Positions 63,832-64,000 of a stretch of 64,000 bases of DNA are shown here, in pieces (within the stretch, counting starts at the first letter, position 1; every line of letters begins with the position of its first letter). A program made the position numbers and the translations under genes. Under the pieces are notes generated by a model that had not been told where the DNA came from, searched no databases, and saw nothing but the letters and a program-made list of their open reading frames with translations. Source of the DNA: Hymenopus coronatus (taxonomy: Eukaryota; Arthropoda; Insecta; Mantodea; Hymenopodidae); assembly GCA_030762935.1 (NCBI GenBank), contig CM060898.1, forward strand, positions 101,749,281-101,813,280. The letters are read 5' to 3'.

Positions 63832-64000
63832 TCTGATGTGTTCCTTTCACATCGCTTTCTCTATATCTAAATAACAAATTACTGTTAAAAAACTTATTCT
63901 TCTGTTTACTTCATGTTAGCCGAGATAAACATTAGCAGAAATGCTTTCTTGTAAGTAGAAGAGAAACAATGGAACACGCTAGGCTAAAACCATAGTCAAA
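63832..64000 (+). repeat. Family A copy, cut by the window end
   Basis: TCTGATGTGTTCCTTTCACATCGCTTTCTC, TTCATGTTAGCCGAGATAAAC, TTTCTTGTAAGTAGAAG and CTAGGCTAAAACCATAGTC, running off the window. Confidence 0.88.

Noticed and set aside
1..64000. Family A as an LTR retrotransposon or classical TIR transposon
   Set aside because: No long terminal direct repeats, primer-binding site or polypurine tract. The inverted similarity between the ends is only about 10 bases, and no fixed-length non-A target duplication is seen in the filled/empty comparisons.

Overview
The window looks like intergenic DNA from a repeat-rich, AT-rich animal genome. Arthropod is the most likely group, because it combines irritans-type and other mariners, a pogo/jerky-like DNA transposon, several 5'-truncated non-LTR retrotransposons (LINEs) and at least six families of tRNA-headed SINEs. 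I cannot place the species. I found no host protein-coding gene, rRNA, CRISPR array or operon. Almost every open reading frame here is transposon debris or a chance frame inside a repeat.

The dominant component is one interspersed repeat, called family A below. By hand tally it covers about 31 kb, or roughly half of the window, in more than 50 complete or broken copies on both strands. A complete copy is about 760-890 bp. It starts TCTGATGTG and has a short hairpin and the word ACTTTCTCTA near that end. It carries a (CA)n tract at a fixed internal site about 160-190 bp from the other end. It ends in a near-perfect palindrome around TATGTACATA followed by GAGAAAGT. Both ends abut A-runs. It encodes nothing recognisable. 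The architecture resembles non-autonomous Helentron (HINE/DINE-1-like) elements read from the GAAAGT end, but no Rep/helicase gene is present, so this class assignment is inference. In this annotation '+' means the TCTGATG end is on the left and CA is on the top strand.

Layout: 1-2240 is family A, followed by a LINE 3' half (2300-3450). 4200-6271 is tandem family A. 6787-7885 is a decayed mariner. 7890-10094 is a LINE split by a second LINE and a family A copy. 10095-14562 is family A with SINEs. 15466-17362 is an irritans-like mariner carrying a family A copy. 18180-20300 holds SINEs and a LINE reverse-transcriptase fragment. 21831-22515 holds two SINEs. 23345-24905 is scrambled family A. 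25675-29123 is a three-level nest: family A, interrupted by a LINE, itself interrupted by a 2.17-kb pogo-like element. 29130-32803 is family A plus a LINE with RNase H. 33540-34790 is another mariner with family A inserted. 38892-40632 is family A inserted in family A. 41020-43850 is family A. 44085-44530 is a dimeric SINE. 45522-46860 is a third irritans-like mariner. 47278-53165 is dense family A. 53332-55215 holds SINEs and a LINE with a 14-bp target duplication. 55508-60765 is family A with SINEs. 60766-62455 is mostly non-repetitive, with a GC-richer block. 62497-64000 is family A again.

The nests give a relative chronology. Family A lies inside mariners and also carries LINE, SINE and pogo insertions, so it was active over a long period. 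Several copies (for example 15509-16368, 47278-48139, 57636-58511) are very alike and look young. Stretches with no recognised repeat are listed as such and are the places where host single-copy sequence would be.
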